From positions 992,001 through 1,056,000 of the forward strand of contig CAVOHR010000001.1 in the NCBI GenBank assembly GCA_963695835.1: a stretch of DNA of 64,000 bases, given 5' to 3'. This DNA comes from VRUE01 sp963695835 (GTDB lineage: Bacteria; Actinomycetota; Thermoleophilia; Solirubrobacterales; 70-9). Under the pieces are notes generated by a model that saw nothing but the letters and a program-made list of their open reading frames with translations, was not told where the DNA came from and searched no databases. Both the position numbers and the translations under genes were made by a program. This document shows, piece by piece, positions 49,842 through 58,961 of this stretch (position 1 is its first letter; every line of letters starts with the position of its first letter).

Positions 49842-51315
49842 CCAGCACCGAGGCGCGGCTGCCGCCGCCGACCAGGGCGCCCCGTTCGAGCACCCGCAGC
49901 GGCACCCGCAGCGGGCGCGCGGCGCGGTAGCGGGTCAGGGTGAAGTCGTAGGAGACCGGCTTCGACTCGACCCGGTGGAAGGCGGCGGGCAGCAGGCGCC
50001 GGGCGCTCTTCCGCGCGGCGATCCCCGAGCCGACCAGGTCGATCTCGCGCAGCGGCGGCAGGCGGCCGGCGGCCAGGCCGGCGCCGAGGTAGTAGCGCAG
50101 CGGCTGGCTGCCGGCGTAGCGGATCGTCACCACCGCCTTGCCGGGTCGCAGCGGTCCGACTTCGGCCGCGGCGTTGCGCAGGTCCTCGCGCTGGAGGCGG
50201 GGCAGGCGGTCGATCTCGATCGCGAAGACGAGCGAGCAGAGGCAGAACGCGGCCGCCAGGCCGAGCCCCGCCCAGCCGGCCCGCCGGACGCCGAAGCCGG
50301 CGCCGAGGACGACGATCAGCGGCGCGAAGACCGGCAGCAGGTTGCGGCCGTCGAGGTAGTCGGCGCCGAAGGGGCCGAGCAGTAGCGGCAGCGCCACCCC
50401 GGCGCCCCCGACCGCGGCGGCGATCCCGGCGCCGCGCCGCTCGCGCTCGTTGCCGCGCCAGAGCAGCAGGGCCAGTGCGGCCAGCGCCAGCGCTGCCGGG
50501 ACGGCGAGCGGGATCGGGCCCGGCCGGCGCGCCCCGTGCTCGTCGCCGTTGTCGTCGCCGGCCAGCTTCGCCCCGGCCCGTTCGAGCCGCTGGTCGAGCG
50601 GCTGTTCGGCGATCCAGCCGGCGTGGGCGTTCTCCGCCTGCCGCACGGCGATCGGCAGCAGCAGCGCCGCGGCGGCGGCGACGGCGGCGATCGCCACGCC
50701 GGTCCGGCGCCTGTCCCGCGCCCCCCAGAGCAGCAGCGCCGCCTCGGGCAGGACGACGAAGCCGGCGAAGTAGTGGGCGGCGATCGCCAGCGCCGAGCAG
50801 GCCGCCCACCAGCCGAGGTCGCGGCGCGTTCCGCTGCGCCGCGCCCGCGCGAAGAAGAGGAAGGAGAGGGCGGCGAGGAGGAAGGCGAGCGCGTAGGCGC
50901 GGGCGTCCTGGGAGAACCAGATCAGCACCGGGCTGACGGCGACGATCGCCGCAGCGATCAGCCCCGCGCGACGCGGCAGCGGCAGCGAGACCGCGCCCAG
51001 GTAGACGACCGCGATCGAGGCGGTTCCGGCCAGCGCCGAGAGCGAGCGCAGGCCGACCTCGCCGGTCCCGAGCGGCCGCGACCAGAGCCAGGCGAGCAGG
51101 TAGTAGAGCGGCGGGGTGGACTCGCTGCCGGGAACCGCGGAGAGGGTGTCGAAGAGGCTCGGGTGGAGGATCCGCACGACGGTGACCGCCTCGTCGTAGC
51201 GGTAGCTCTGCAGGTCGAGCGTGGCGAAGCGCAGCGCGGCGCCGGCGAGGACGATGCCGGCGAGGGCGAGGAGGTGGGGAGACTCGGCGGCCCGGCGCCG
51301 CGCCCGCCCGAGCAT
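49813..51315 (-). CDS. GT-C (GT39/ArnT-like) membrane glycosyltransferase
   Basis: Predicted 500 residues with about 11 membrane helices. The first extracytoplasmic loop has RFATLDLQSYRYDEAVTVVR with the acidic DE pair, and STPPLYYLLAWLWSRPLGTG is a hallmark of the family. VLIWFSQDARAYALAFLLAA and NLLPVFAPLIVVLGAGFG follow. It would use polyprenyl-phosphate sugars outside the membrane. It shares about half its residues by eye with the GT at 52432. It begins 5 nt after the GH26-like gene stop, so they form one transcript. Confidence 0.82.
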   Translation of the reverse strand: MLGRARRRAAESPHLLALAGIVLAGAALRFATLDLQSYRYDEAVTVVRILHPSLFDTLSAVPGSESTPPLYYLLAWLWSRPLGTGEVGLRSLSALAGTASIAVVYLGAVSLPLPRRAGLIAAAIVAVSPVLIWFSQDARAYALAFLLAALSFLFFARARRSGTRRDLGWWAACSALAIAAHYFAGFVVLPEAALLLWGARDRRRTGVAIAAVAAAAALLLPIAVRQAENAHAGWIAEQPLDQRLERAGAKLAGDDNGDEHGARRPGPIPLAVPAALALAALALLLWRGNERERRGAGIAAAVGGAGVALPLLLGPFGADYLDGRNLLPVFAPLIVVLGAGFGVRRAGWAGLGLAAAFCLCSLVFAIEIDRLPRLQREDLRNAAAEVGPLRPGKAVVTIRYAGSQPLRYYLGAGLAAGRLPPLREIDLVGSGIAARKSARRLLPAAFHRVESKPVSYDFTLTRYRAARPLRVPLRVLERGALVGGGSRASVLVSPPSRPSP

Positions 51316-51320
51316 GCCCG

Positions 51321-52412
51321 CTACGGCGTCACTCCACCGGGCGGCGGGGGCGGCGGCTGCGGCGGTTCGAACGCGTAGGACGGGAAGCGCGGCGAGCTGA
51401 GCTTGCGTTTCACGATCGAGAGGCTGGCCGGGTAGTTCTGCAGGCGGTAGGAGCTGGTCGAGCCGAAGTCCTGGTAGTAGACCATCATCCGGCAGCGCGG
51501 GTGACGCTGCGCCCAGACGAACAGCTGCTTGACGAAGCTCGTGTCGTCGCTGCCGTAGAGGCCCCACTCGGTCAGCGAGAGCGGCTTGCCTTCGCGCCGC
51601 GCGAAGCGTTCGTAGAAGCCGGTCAGCGATTTCCAGACGGGGTAGTCGGCGTAGAAGTCGGTTCCCACCCAGTCGACGTAGCGCGCGCCGGGGTAGAAGA
51701 AGCCGGGCAGGTTCTGGCGGACTTCCGGCGAGCCGCCCGGCAGCGGGCTCCAGACGATCTCGATCGGTGCTTTCGGCAGCCCGGCCGGCAGCTGGCCGGT
51801 GGAGCTGGTCAGCGCCGGCAGGCCGGCCACCGCGAGCCGGTGGTCGATCTGTTCCAGCGTGCCGCCGCCGTGCAGGACGATGTACATGCGGCGGAACGCC
51901 CGCCGGTACCAGTAGGGCTTCTGGTAGGAGGCCTTGAGGTTGCCTTCGCAGTCGTAGGAGGCGTAGACGTTGAGGCAGCGGTTCGGCTCGCCCAGGGGTC
52001 GCAGGTAGGCGCGGATCCCGCGTCCCCAGAAGAAGAGGTTGAGGCTGAGCAGGTAGTCGTCGCCCTTGCCGAGGGCGATCCCGCGCGGGGTGAGGATCTG
52101 GTGGCCGTCGTTGGGGTCGGCGGTGGTGATGTGGAGGACCGGGCGGGCGAGCGCGTTCTGCCAGCGTTTGAGCGAGCCTTTGAGGTCGTCGCCCCAGGAG
52201 CGGAAGGTCTCGATGATCGCCGGGTGCTTGCCGACCAGTTCGCCGAATTCGGCGAACTGCGAGGTGACGCCGCTGTCGGTGAGGCCGAAGAAGGTCTTGC
52301 CCGGGCCGGGCTGGAGCAGGGCGGCGTTCGCCGGCGCGGCCGCGCTCAGCGCCAGCGCCGCGCTTACGGCCAGCGCTGCGAGTACCTTTGCCTTGTCTCG
52401 GCCGCGTTTCAT
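51321..52412 (-). CDS. Secreted GH26-like glycosidase
   Basis: Predicted 363 residues. Signal peptide (VLAALAVSAALALSAAAPAN) then FFGLTDSGVTSQFAEFGELV. A GH26/mannanase-like barrel shows the acid/base in YLRPLGEPNRCLNVYAS (about residue 132), VDWVGTDFYADYPVW, and the nucleophile in SLTEWGLYGSDD (about residue 281), then MMVYYQDFG. The tail is proline-rich. Intact counterpart of the pseudogene at 20096. Next to GT-C transferases, so likely acts on an extracellular glycan. Confidence 0.78.
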   Translation of the reverse strand: MKRGRDKAKVLAALAVSAALALSAAAPANAALLQPGPGKTFFGLTDSGVTSQFAEFGELVGKHPAIIETFRSWGDDLKGSLKRWQNALARPVLHITTADPNDGHQILTPRGIALGKGDDYLLSLNLFFWGRGIRAYLRPLGEPNRCLNVYASYDCEGNLKASYQKPYWYRRAFRRMYIVLHGGGTLEQIDHRLAVAGLPALTSSTGQLPAGLPKAPIEIVWSPLPGGSPEVRQNLPGFFYPGARYVDWVGTDFYADYPVWKSLTGFYERFARREGKPLSLTEWGLYGSDDTSFVKQLFVWAQRHPRCRMMVYYQDFGSTSSYRLQNYPASLSIVKRKLSSPRFPSYAFEPPQPPPPPPGGVTP

Positions 52413-52431
52413 CCGCGTTCCCTTCGACTGG

Positions 52432-53907
52432 ATGGGCCCCTACACCTTCCCCAACACGGCTCGGGCGCGATCGTTCTTCTGGGCCGTGCTCGGGCTGACC
52501 GCGCTCGCCGCCGCGATCCGCTTCTCGACCCTAGGGTTGCAGAGCTACCGCCACGACGAGGCGGTGACGGCCGGCCGCGTCCTGCTCGCCGGCCTGCCGC
52601 AGACGATGCACCAGGTCTGGGCGGGGGAGTCGACGCCGCCGCTCTACTACCTGCTCGCCTGGCTCTGGTCGCACCCGTTCGGGGTCCACGAGGTGGGACT
52701 GCGCTCGCTCTCGGCGCTGTTCGGCACGGCGACGGTTCCGGTCGCCTACCTGATCGGCCGCGAGTCGATCGGCGGGCGGGCCGGGCTCGCCCTGGCGGCG
52801 CTCGTCGCCGCCGACCCGCTGCTCGTCTGGTACTCGCAGGACACCCGCGCCTACGCGCTGCTGGTCCTGCTCGGCGCCGCCGCCTTCCTCTTCTTCCTCC
52901 GCGCCCGGCGCGGCGGCGCGGCGCGCGACCTCGCCTGGTGGGCGGTCTTCTCGGCGCTGGCGCTCGCCAGCCATTACTTCGCCTTCTTCCCGCTGGCGAT
53001 CGAGGCCGCCTGGCTGCTGGCGACGGCGCGGCCGCTGCGACGGGTGCTGTGGGCGCTCGGCGCCGTCGCCCTGGCCGGCGCGGCGCTGGCGCCGATCGCG
53101 ATCCACCAGGCCCAGGGCGGCAACAACGACTGGATCGCCGGCTTCGGCATCGTCCGCCGCCTGCACGACGCCGGGATCGCGGTCCTCGCGAGCGAAGCCG
53201 GCATGCTCAAGCACGCGCTGGTCCCGCTCGCGCTGAGCGCCGCCGCGGTGGCCCTGCTGCTCGCCTACGGCGGCCGGCGGGAGAAGCGCGGCGCCGCGCT
53301 GGGGCTGAGCGTCGGAGGCGGCGCGATCCTGCTCGCGCTGGCCTTCGCCGCCGCCGGGCAGGACTTCGTGCTGGGCCGCAACCTGCTGCCGGCGTTCGTG
53401 CCGCTGGCCCTGGTCGTCGCCGCCGGGATCGCCGCGCCGCGCGCCGGCCGGCTCGGCACCGCGGTCGGCGTCGCCCTGGTCGCCTACCTGCTCGCCTTCT
53501 GCGTCTACGCGGACTTCCGCCCGGCGCTCCAGCGCGACGATTGGCGCCGCGCCGCGCGGGCGATCGGGCCGCCGCGCGCCGCGCGGGCGATCCTCGTCTG
53601 GGAGCAGGGCGACGAACCGCTCGCCTTCTACCTCGGCGCCGGCGAGACCCGCGTCAAGCACAAGCAGTGGCGCCGCTCGCCGCGCCCGGTCGCCGAAGTC
53701 GACGTGGTCAGCGGCCGCCCGCCGCCGCCCACCGCCCGCAGCGCCCTGCCGCCGAGCTTCCGGCTGGTGCGGCGCGACGACCTCGGCCGGATGACCCTGC
53801 TCGCCTACCGCGCCCCGCGCCCGCGGCGGCTCGGCTGGGGCCGGATCGCCGGCAACTTCACCGGTTACGCCAACAACGCGGTCCTGCTCGACCGCCCGCC
53901 CGGCTGA
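52432..53907 (+). CDS. GT-C membrane glycosyltransferase, paralogue of 49813
   Basis: Predicted 491 residues. IRFSTLGLQSYRHDEAVTAG and STPPLYYLLAWLWSHPFGVH repeat the motifs of the gene at 49813. LLVWYSQDTRAYALLVLLGA, WIAGFGIVRRLHDAGIA and FVLGRNLLPAFVPLALVVAA continue the alignment. It starts only 19 bp from the divergent GH26-like gene. The paralogues therefore bracket the glycosidase. ATG 52432 was chosen because no other start lies between it and the neighbouring gene. Confidence 0.85.
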   Translation: MGPYTFPNTARARSFFWAVLGLTALAAAIRFSTLGLQSYRHDEAVTAGRVLLAGLPQTMHQVWAGESTPPLYYLLAWLWSHPFGVHEVGLRSLSALFGTATVPVAYLIGRESIGGRAGLALAALVAADPLLVWYSQDTRAYALLVLLGAAAFLFFLRARRGGAARDLAWWAVFSALALASHYFAFFPLAIEAAWLLATARPLRRVLWALGAVALAGAALAPIAIHQAQGGNNDWIAGFGIVRRLHDAGIAVLASEAGMLKHALVPLALSAAAVALLLAYGGRREKRGAALGLSVGGGAILLALAFAAAGQDFVLGRNLLPAFVPLALVVAAGIAAPRAGRLGTAVGVALVAYLLAFCVYADFRPALQRDDWRRAARAIGPPRAARAILVWEQGDEPLAFYLGAGETRVKHKQWRRSPRPVAEVDVVSGRPPPPTARSALPPSFRLVRRDDLGRMTLLAYRAPRPRRLGWGRIAGNFTGYANNAVLLDRPPG

Positions 53908-53910
53908 GCG

Positions 53911-55458
53911 TCAGCCAGCGGCGCGTTCGCCGACCAGCGCCAGCACCTCGCCGGCGTACTTGGAGACGAAGCCGGGCCCGATCCCGCGGATCGCCAGCAG
54001 CTCCTCCGGGTCGCGGGGCCGGGTGGCGGCGATTGCCTCCAGGGTGGTGTTGTGGGCGACGGTGAAGGCCGGCTTGCCGTCGGCGGCGCGCAGCCGCCAC
54101 TCCTTCAGCCGCTCGAACAGCGAGGCGTCGGCGGGCCCGAGCTCCGCAGCCGGCGCCGCGGCCTTGGCAGCGCGCCGCGGCGGGCGGACCGCGATCGTCT
54201 CCGGGTCGGGCAGCCAGCCCTGCGGGTCGCAGACGTCGCAGCAGCGCCCCGGCGGCCGCCCCGCCTGACGGTCGCCGAAGTGGGCGAGCACGCTGCGCCG
54301 CCGGCAGCGCTCCGAGTAGATGAACGCTTTGATCGTCCGGTAGTCGCGCCAGCCGCGCTCGTGGGCGATCGCCAGCTCGGGATCGCCGGCCCGTTGCTGG
54401 TTGAAGCGGACCAGGCGGCCGAGGTCGGAGCGCATCGCCAGCAGCACCGCCTTCGCCGGCTCGCCGTCCCGTCCCGCCCGCCCCGCCTCCTGGTAGTAGG
54501 CCTCGAGGCTGGTCGGGATCGCCATGTGCCAGACCGAGCGCACGTCGGCCTTGTCGACTCCCATGCCGAAGGCGTTGGTGGCGACGACGACGTCGGCCTC
54601 GCCGTCCATGAAGCGCCGCTGCGCCGCGCCGCGGTCCTCCGCCTCCATTCCGGCGTGGTAGGCGAGGGCGGAGCGGCCGGCGGTGCGCAGCGCCGCGGCG
54701 ATCTCGTCGGTATCGCGCCGGGTGCCGCAGTAGACGATCGCCGGCCGGTTCGCCGGGTCGACGAGGCCGGCCTCGAGCAGCGCCAGCCGCCGCGCCTTCG
54801 AGCCCTTGCCCTCCAGCCGCACCACGTCGAAGGAGATATTGGGGCGGTCGAAGCCGGAGCGGACCTGGAGCGGGTCGCGCATCGCGAAGCGGGCGGCGAT
54901 CTCCGCCGCCACCGCCTTCGTCGCGGTCGCCGTGCAGGCCATCACCGTCGGCCGCCCGAGCCGCTCGGCGATCTGCGGCAGGCGCAGGTAGTCGGGCCGG
55001 AAGTCGTGACCCCACTCGGAGACGCAGTGCGCCTCGTCGACCGCCAGGAGGTCGACCCGCCGCTGGGCGAGGGCGTCGAGGAAGACGCTCGAGGCGAAGC
55101 GCTCCGGCGAGCAGTAGACGATCCGCGCCTCGCCGCCGCGCACCCGGGCGAGCGAGCGCCGCACGTCCTCGTCGGCCATCGCCGAGGTCACCATCACCAC
55201 CGGGTGCCCGGCCGCGCTCAGCCGCGTCCACTGGTCGTTCATCAGCGCGATCAGCGGGCTGACGACGATCGTCAGGTCCTCGGTCGCCAGCCCGGGGAGC
55301 TGGTAGCAGAGGCTCTTGCCGCCGCCGGTCGGCATCACGATCAGCGAATCGCGCCCGGCCAGGGCGGCCTCGACGGCCTCCTTCTGGCCCGGCCGCCAAC
55401 GCTGGAACCCCAGCTCTCGAAACAGCTCATCTGCGCGACTTGCGGTTTGAACGCTCAC
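53911..55458 (-). CDS. recQ: RecQ family ATP-dependent DNA helicase
   Basis: Predicted 515 residues from GTG. FRELGFQRWRPGQKEAVEAA (motif 0), LIVMPTGGGKSLCYQLPG (Walker A), LLAVDEAHCVSEWGHDFRPD (DEAH), CTATAT, VVATNAFGMGVDKADVRSVW and EAYYQEAGRAGRDG make the RecQ core. A zinc-binding cysteine cluster (SERCRRRSVLAHFG, CCDVCDP) follows. The C-terminal HRDC domain (LFERLKEWRLRAADGKPAFT) is short, with the RIGGxxxxK-like AIRGIGPGFVSKYAGEVL at the end. It unwinds DNA 3'-5' in recombination repair. Confidence 0.93.
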   Translation of the reverse strand: MSVQTASRADELFRELGFQRWRPGQKEAVEAALAGRDSLIVMPTGGGKSLCYQLPGLATEDLTIVVSPLIALMNDQWTRLSAAGHPVVMVTSAMADEDVRRSLARVRGGEARIVYCSPERFASSVFLDALAQRRVDLLAVDEAHCVSEWGHDFRPDYLRLPQIAERLGRPTVMACTATATKAVAAEIAARFAMRDPLQVRSGFDRPNISFDVVRLEGKGSKARRLALLEAGLVDPANRPAIVYCGTRRDTDEIAAALRTAGRSALAYHAGMEAEDRGAAQRRFMDGEADVVVATNAFGMGVDKADVRSVWHMAIPTSLEAYYQEAGRAGRDGEPAKAVLLAMRSDLGRLVRFNQQRAGDPELAIAHERGWRDYRTIKAFIYSERCRRRSVLAHFGDRQAGRPPGRCCDVCDPQGWLPDPETIAVRPPRRAAKAAAPAAELGPADASLFERLKEWRLRAADGKPAFTVAHNTTLEAIAATRPRDPEELLAIRGIGPGFVSKYAGEVLALVGERAAG

Positions 55459-55509
55459 CCGTCCCAGGCTATGCGCTCCTCCGGCGGGAGGCGACCCGGG
55501 ATAAGCCCT

Positions 55510-56367
55510 CTACGCAGTGCTCTCAACTGCCATCGGCTTGGGCCGCATAGCCCTGCGGCGGGGTCGCAGCCGGTCCGGCCAGACGACGTAGAGCGCCACA
55601 GGCACGGCGTACAGCACGTAGACCAGGGCCTCGCCGACGGTCGGCTGCGGCTGCAGGCCGAGCATCCCGGTCAGCAGGGAGCCGGAGATCGTGCCCGGCT
55701 TGACCAGCCAGGAGAGGTCGACCGCCTGCCCCTGGAGGCCGCCGATCCAGCCGGCCTCGTGGGCGGTGTGGACGGCGGTCGCCAGCAGCCCGGCGGCGAC
55801 GAAGACGAGAACCAGTCCGGTGATCCGGAAGAAGCGGCTGAGATTGATCCGCACGCCGCCGCGGTAGAGGCCGATGCCGATCGCCAAGGCGGCGAGCAGG
55901 CCGATCACCGCCCCGGCCGCGGCCGCGGCCGTGTCGGTGCTGTCCTGGAAGGCGGCGAGCAGGAAGGCCGAGGTCTCGAAGCCCTCGCGCAGGACCGCGA
56001 GGAAGGCCATCGCGATCAGCGCCGTGGTCGAGCCGGCTGCCAGCGCGGTGGCGGCGCTGCCTTCGAGCGACGCTTTGATCCCGCGCGAGTGGCGGCGCAT
56101 CCAGACGATCATGTAGGTGACGGCGGCGACCGCGACCAGCCCGACCGCCGTCTCCAGGCTCGCCTGGCCGCGCTCGGGCAGGTCCTGCCCGACGATCCGC
56201 AGGAGCACCGCGACGCCCATGCAGAGCGCGACCGCGATCCCGACCCCGAGCCACATCTGCCGCAGCGTGTCGCGGCGCCCCTCCTTGACCAGGAAGGCGG
56301 CGACGATGCCGATGATCAGCGATGCCTCGACGCCCTCGCGCAGCGCGATTACCAGGGTCGGGATCAT
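55510..56367 (-). CDS. efeU: FTR1-type iron permease (EfeU-like)
   Basis: Predicted 285 residues with about seven membrane helices. The two REGxE iron-handling motifs, ALREGVEASLI (about residue 8) and LREGFETSAFLL (about residue 127), identify the family (PF03239). Transports ferric or ferrous iron across the cytoplasmic membrane. EfeO and EfeB partners, common in efeUOB, are absent here. An IdeR/DtxR-like box lies 42-57 nt upstream of the ATG, indicating induction by iron starvation. Confidence 0.9.
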   Translation of the reverse strand: MIPTLVIALREGVEASLIIGIVAAFLVKEGRRDTLRQMWLGVGIAVALCMGVAVLLRIVGQDLPERGQASLETAVGLVAVAAVTYMIVWMRRHSRGIKASLEGSAATALAAGSTTALIAMAFLAVLREGFETSAFLLAAFQDSTDTAAAAAGAVIGLLAALAIGIGLYRGGVRINLSRFFRITGLVLVFVAAGLLATAVHTAHEAGWIGGLQGQAVDLSWLVKPGTISGSLLTGMLGLQPQPTVGEALVYVLYAVPVALYVVWPDRLRPRRRAMRPKPMAVESTA

Positions 56368-56408
56368 CCAGCCAAGCCGCCTTTCTCGTCCGGGTTCGGG
56401 AACCCCAA

Positions 56409-56424
56409 TTAGGTTGCCCTAACC
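56409..56424. promoter_or_regulatory. IdeR/DtxR-like iron box
   Basis: TTAGGTTGCCCTAACC compares with the IdeR consensus TTAGGTTAGGCTAACCTAA: 13 of the first 16 bases match, and the arms TTAGG / CCTAA are palindromic. It lies 42 nt upstream of the iron permease start, between it and the zwf stop. Confidence 0.7.
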
Positions 56425-56429
56425 AGGAA

Positions 56430-57863
56430 TTAAAAACCTAGCACGCCGGTCGGCATTCGGCCCGGCGGCCACGGCAGCCAGGGGTCGAGCCATTGAGTGA
56501 TGCCGCGGGTCAGCTTGTCGGCCTCCTTCGGCCCCCAGGTCCCCGGCTCGTAGGGGTGCACCGGCCCCGGTTCGTCGAGCAGCGGCTGGACGATCCGCCA
56601 GGTCTCCTCGACCGCGTCCTCGCGGGTGAAGAGCTGGTTGCGGCCCGCGAGCGCGTCGCCGAGCAGCCGCTCGTAGGGTTCCGGGTCCTCGCCGGGAACC
56701 TTCTCGAACAGCACCTCGAGGTCGGCCGGCTCGACCTCCTCGACCCCGGCTTTCTTCGCCCAGAGGCGGGTGCGGGCGCCCGGTTTCGGCTCGATCCGCA
56801 CCGTCATCTGGTTCGGCTCGGGCAGCTTGCCGTTGCCGACCCCGAGCCGCGGCGGCCGCCGGAAGACGACGTTCACCTCGCTCGCCTTGACCGGCATGTT
56901 CTTGCCGGCGCGGATGAAGAAGGGGACGCCGCTCCAGCGCCAGTTGTCGATCGCCAGCTCGACCGCGGCGAAGGTCTCGGTGGTCGAGTCCGGGGCCACG
57001 TTCTTCACCTCGCGGAAGCCGTCGTACTGGCCGCGCACGTAGCGCTTCGGGTCGGCGGTGCGCATCGCCCGGAACAGCTCGACCTTCTTGTCGCGGACCG
57101 AGTCCGGATGGTTGCCGGCGGGCGGCTCCATCGCGACCAGCGAGAGCACCTGCAGGGCGTGGTTCTGGATCACGTCGCGCATCGCGCCGACCGCGTCGTA
57201 GAAGCGGCCGCGGTCGTCGACCCCGAAGTCCTCGGCGATCGTCACCTGCACGTGGGAGACGTGCTCGCGGTTCCAGACCGGCTCCAGCAGCGAGTTGGCG
57301 AAGCGCAGGTAGGCGATGTCCATCACCGGCTCCTTGCCGAGGTAGTGGTCGATCCGCAGGATCTGCTCCTCGGCCAGCACCTGGTGCAGCTCGGCGTTGA
57401 GGGCGCGGGCCGATTCGAGATCGTGGCCGAACGGCTTCTCGATCACCACCCGCGCGTTCGCGGTCAGCCCGGCCTTGCCGAGCCCGCCGACCACGGTCGC
57501 GAACAGCGCCGGCGGGATCTCCAGGTAGAAGACGGGGCGCTCGGCGTCGCCGATCGCCTTCGCGACCCGCTCGAAGGTGGCGGCGTCGGCGTAGTCGCCC
57601 TGCACGTAGGAGAGGCGGGCCGCGAGGCGGCCGAAGACCTCCTCGTCGGGGTCTTTGACGGTGGCGGCGATCGCCTCGTGGGCGTGCTCGCGCAGCTTCT
57701 CGTCGTCCCAGTCGTCGAGCGCGACGCCGACGATCGGGCAGTCGAGCTTGCCGCCCGCCTCCAGCCGGTAGAGCGCCCGGAAGGTCATTTTCTTCGCCAG
57801 GTCGCCGCTGATCCCGAAGATCGTCAGCACGTCGGCCGCCGTACCGTCGCTCTGCTTCGCCAT
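56430..57863 (-). CDS. zwf: Glucose-6-phosphate 1-dehydrogenase
   Basis: Predicted 477 residues. TIFGISGDLAKKMTFRALYR is the dinucleotide fold, ILRIDHYLGKEPVMDIAYLR the active site with the catalytic His and Lys, VVIEKPFGHD and FIRAGKNMPVKASEVNVVFR further conserved blocks. It opens the oxidative pentose phosphate pathway and makes NADPH. ATG 57863 was chosen over GTG 57887. It is divergent from gnd, with pgl after gnd, so all enzymes of the branch are grouped. Confidence 0.95.
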   Translation of the reverse strand: MAKQSDGTAADVLTIFGISGDLAKKMTFRALYRLEAGGKLDCPIVGVALDDWDDEKLREHAHEAIAATVKDPDEEVFGRLAARLSYVQGDYADAATFERVAKAIGDAERPVFYLEIPPALFATVVGGLGKAGLTANARVVIEKPFGHDLESARALNAELHQVLAEEQILRIDHYLGKEPVMDIAYLRFANSLLEPVWNREHVSHVQVTIAEDFGVDDRGRFYDAVGAMRDVIQNHALQVLSLVAMEPPAGNHPDSVRDKKVELFRAMRTADPKRYVRGQYDGFREVKNVAPDSTTETFAAVELAIDNWRWSGVPFFIRAGKNMPVKASEVNVVFRRPPRLGVGNGKLPEPNQMTVRIEPKPGARTRLWAKKAGVEEVEPADLEVLFEKVPGEDPEPYERLLGDALAGRNQLFTREDAVEETWRIVQPLLDEPGPVHPYEPGTWGPKEADKLTRGITQWLDPWLPWPPGRMPTGVLGF

Positions 57864-57939
57864 CGGCTGCCAGGCTATCCGAGTCACGTAGGGTTAGCCG
57901 CATCGAGCCGGAACGAACTGCCACGGGGAGGAAGCGCTG

Positions 57940-58956
57940 ATGGAGCTGGGAATCGTCGGTCTCGGACGGATGGGGGCCAACATGGCCCGTCGCCTGATGC
58001 GCGACGGGCACCGGATCGTCGCCTACGACGTCAACCCGGAGGCGATCTCCGAACTGGCGGGCGAGGGCGCCGAGGGCGCCTCCTCGCTGGGGGACCTGGC
58101 CTCGAAGCTGAGCCACCCGCGCTCGGTCTGGGTGATGGTCCCCTCGGGGGAGATCACCGAGCAGACGGTCGACGACGTCGCCGCCGTGCTCAAGGCCGGC
58201 GACGCGATCGTCGACGGCGGCAACTCCTACTACCGCGACGACATCCGCCGCGCCGAGAAGCTGCGCGAGAACGGCATCGACTTCGTCGACTGCGGCACCA
58301 GCGGCGGCGTCTTCGGCCTCGATCGCGGCTACTGCCTGATGATCGGCGGGCCGGACGGGGCGGTGCAGCGGCTCGACCCGATCTTCGCCTCGCTGGCCCC
58401 GGGAGTGGGGGAGGCGGAGCGGACGCCGGGCCGCAGCGGCGACCCCTCGCCCGCGGAGAACGGCTACCTGCACTGCGGCCCGAACGGCGCCGGCCACTTC
58501 GTGAAGATGGTCCACAACGGGATCGAGTACGGGCTGATGGCCGCCTACGCCGAGGGGCTGAACATCCTCAAGAACGCCGACGCCGGCAAGGCCACCCGCG
58601 AGCAGGACGCCGAGACGGCGCCGCTCGAGCAGCCCGAGTACTACCAGTACGAGATCGACCTGCCGGAGGTCGCCGAGGTCTGGCGGCGCGGCAGCGTGAT
58701 CGGCTCCTGGCTGCTCGACCTGACCGCGGCGGCGATGCAGGAATCGCCCGACCTCTCGAACTTCGCCGGGCGGGTCTCGGACTCCGGCGAGGGTCGCTGG
58801 ACCTCGATCGCGGCGATCGACGAGGGGGTGCCGGCGCCGGTGCTGACCACCGCCCTCTACGAGCGCTTCTTCTCGCGCGGCCTCGACGACTTCGGCGACA
58901 AGGTGCTCTCGGCGATGCGCAAGCAGTTCGGCGGCCACGACGAGAAGGCCTCGTAG
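57940..58956 (+). CDS. gnd: 6-phosphogluconate dehydrogenase (decarboxylating, short type)
   Basis: Predicted 338 residues, the length of NAD-linked short Gnd (GntZ-like) enzymes. LGIVGLGRMGANMARRLMRD is the cofactor motif, VDGGNSYYRDDI and CGTSGGVFGLDRGYCLMIGG contain the substrate site, and FVKMVHNGIEYGLMAAYAEG the catalytic lysine. Makes ribulose 5-phosphate plus CO2. GGGGAGG about 9 nt upstream. Followed by pgl after a 5-nt gap. Confidence 0.95.
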   Translation: MELGIVGLGRMGANMARRLMRDGHRIVAYDVNPEAISELAGEGAEGASSLGDLASKLSHPRSVWVMVPSGEITEQTVDDVAAVLKAGDAIVDGGNSYYRDDIRRAEKLRENGIDFVDCGTSGGVFGLDRGYCLMIGGPDGAVQRLDPIFASLAPGVGEAERTPGRSGDPSPAENGYLHCGPNGAGHFVKMVHNGIEYGLMAAYAEGLNILKNADAGKATREQDAETAPLEQPEYYQYEIDLPEVAEVWRRGSVIGSWLLDLTAAAMQESPDLSNFAGRVSDSGEGRWTSIAAIDEGVPAPVLTTALYERFFSRGLDDFGDKVLSAMRKQFGGHDEKAS

Positions 58957-58961
58957 GGGCG

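Noticed and set aside
57887..57940. TAGGGTTAGCC between zwf and gnd as an iron box
   Set aside because: Only one half-site resembles the IdeR consensus; the palindrome is missing.
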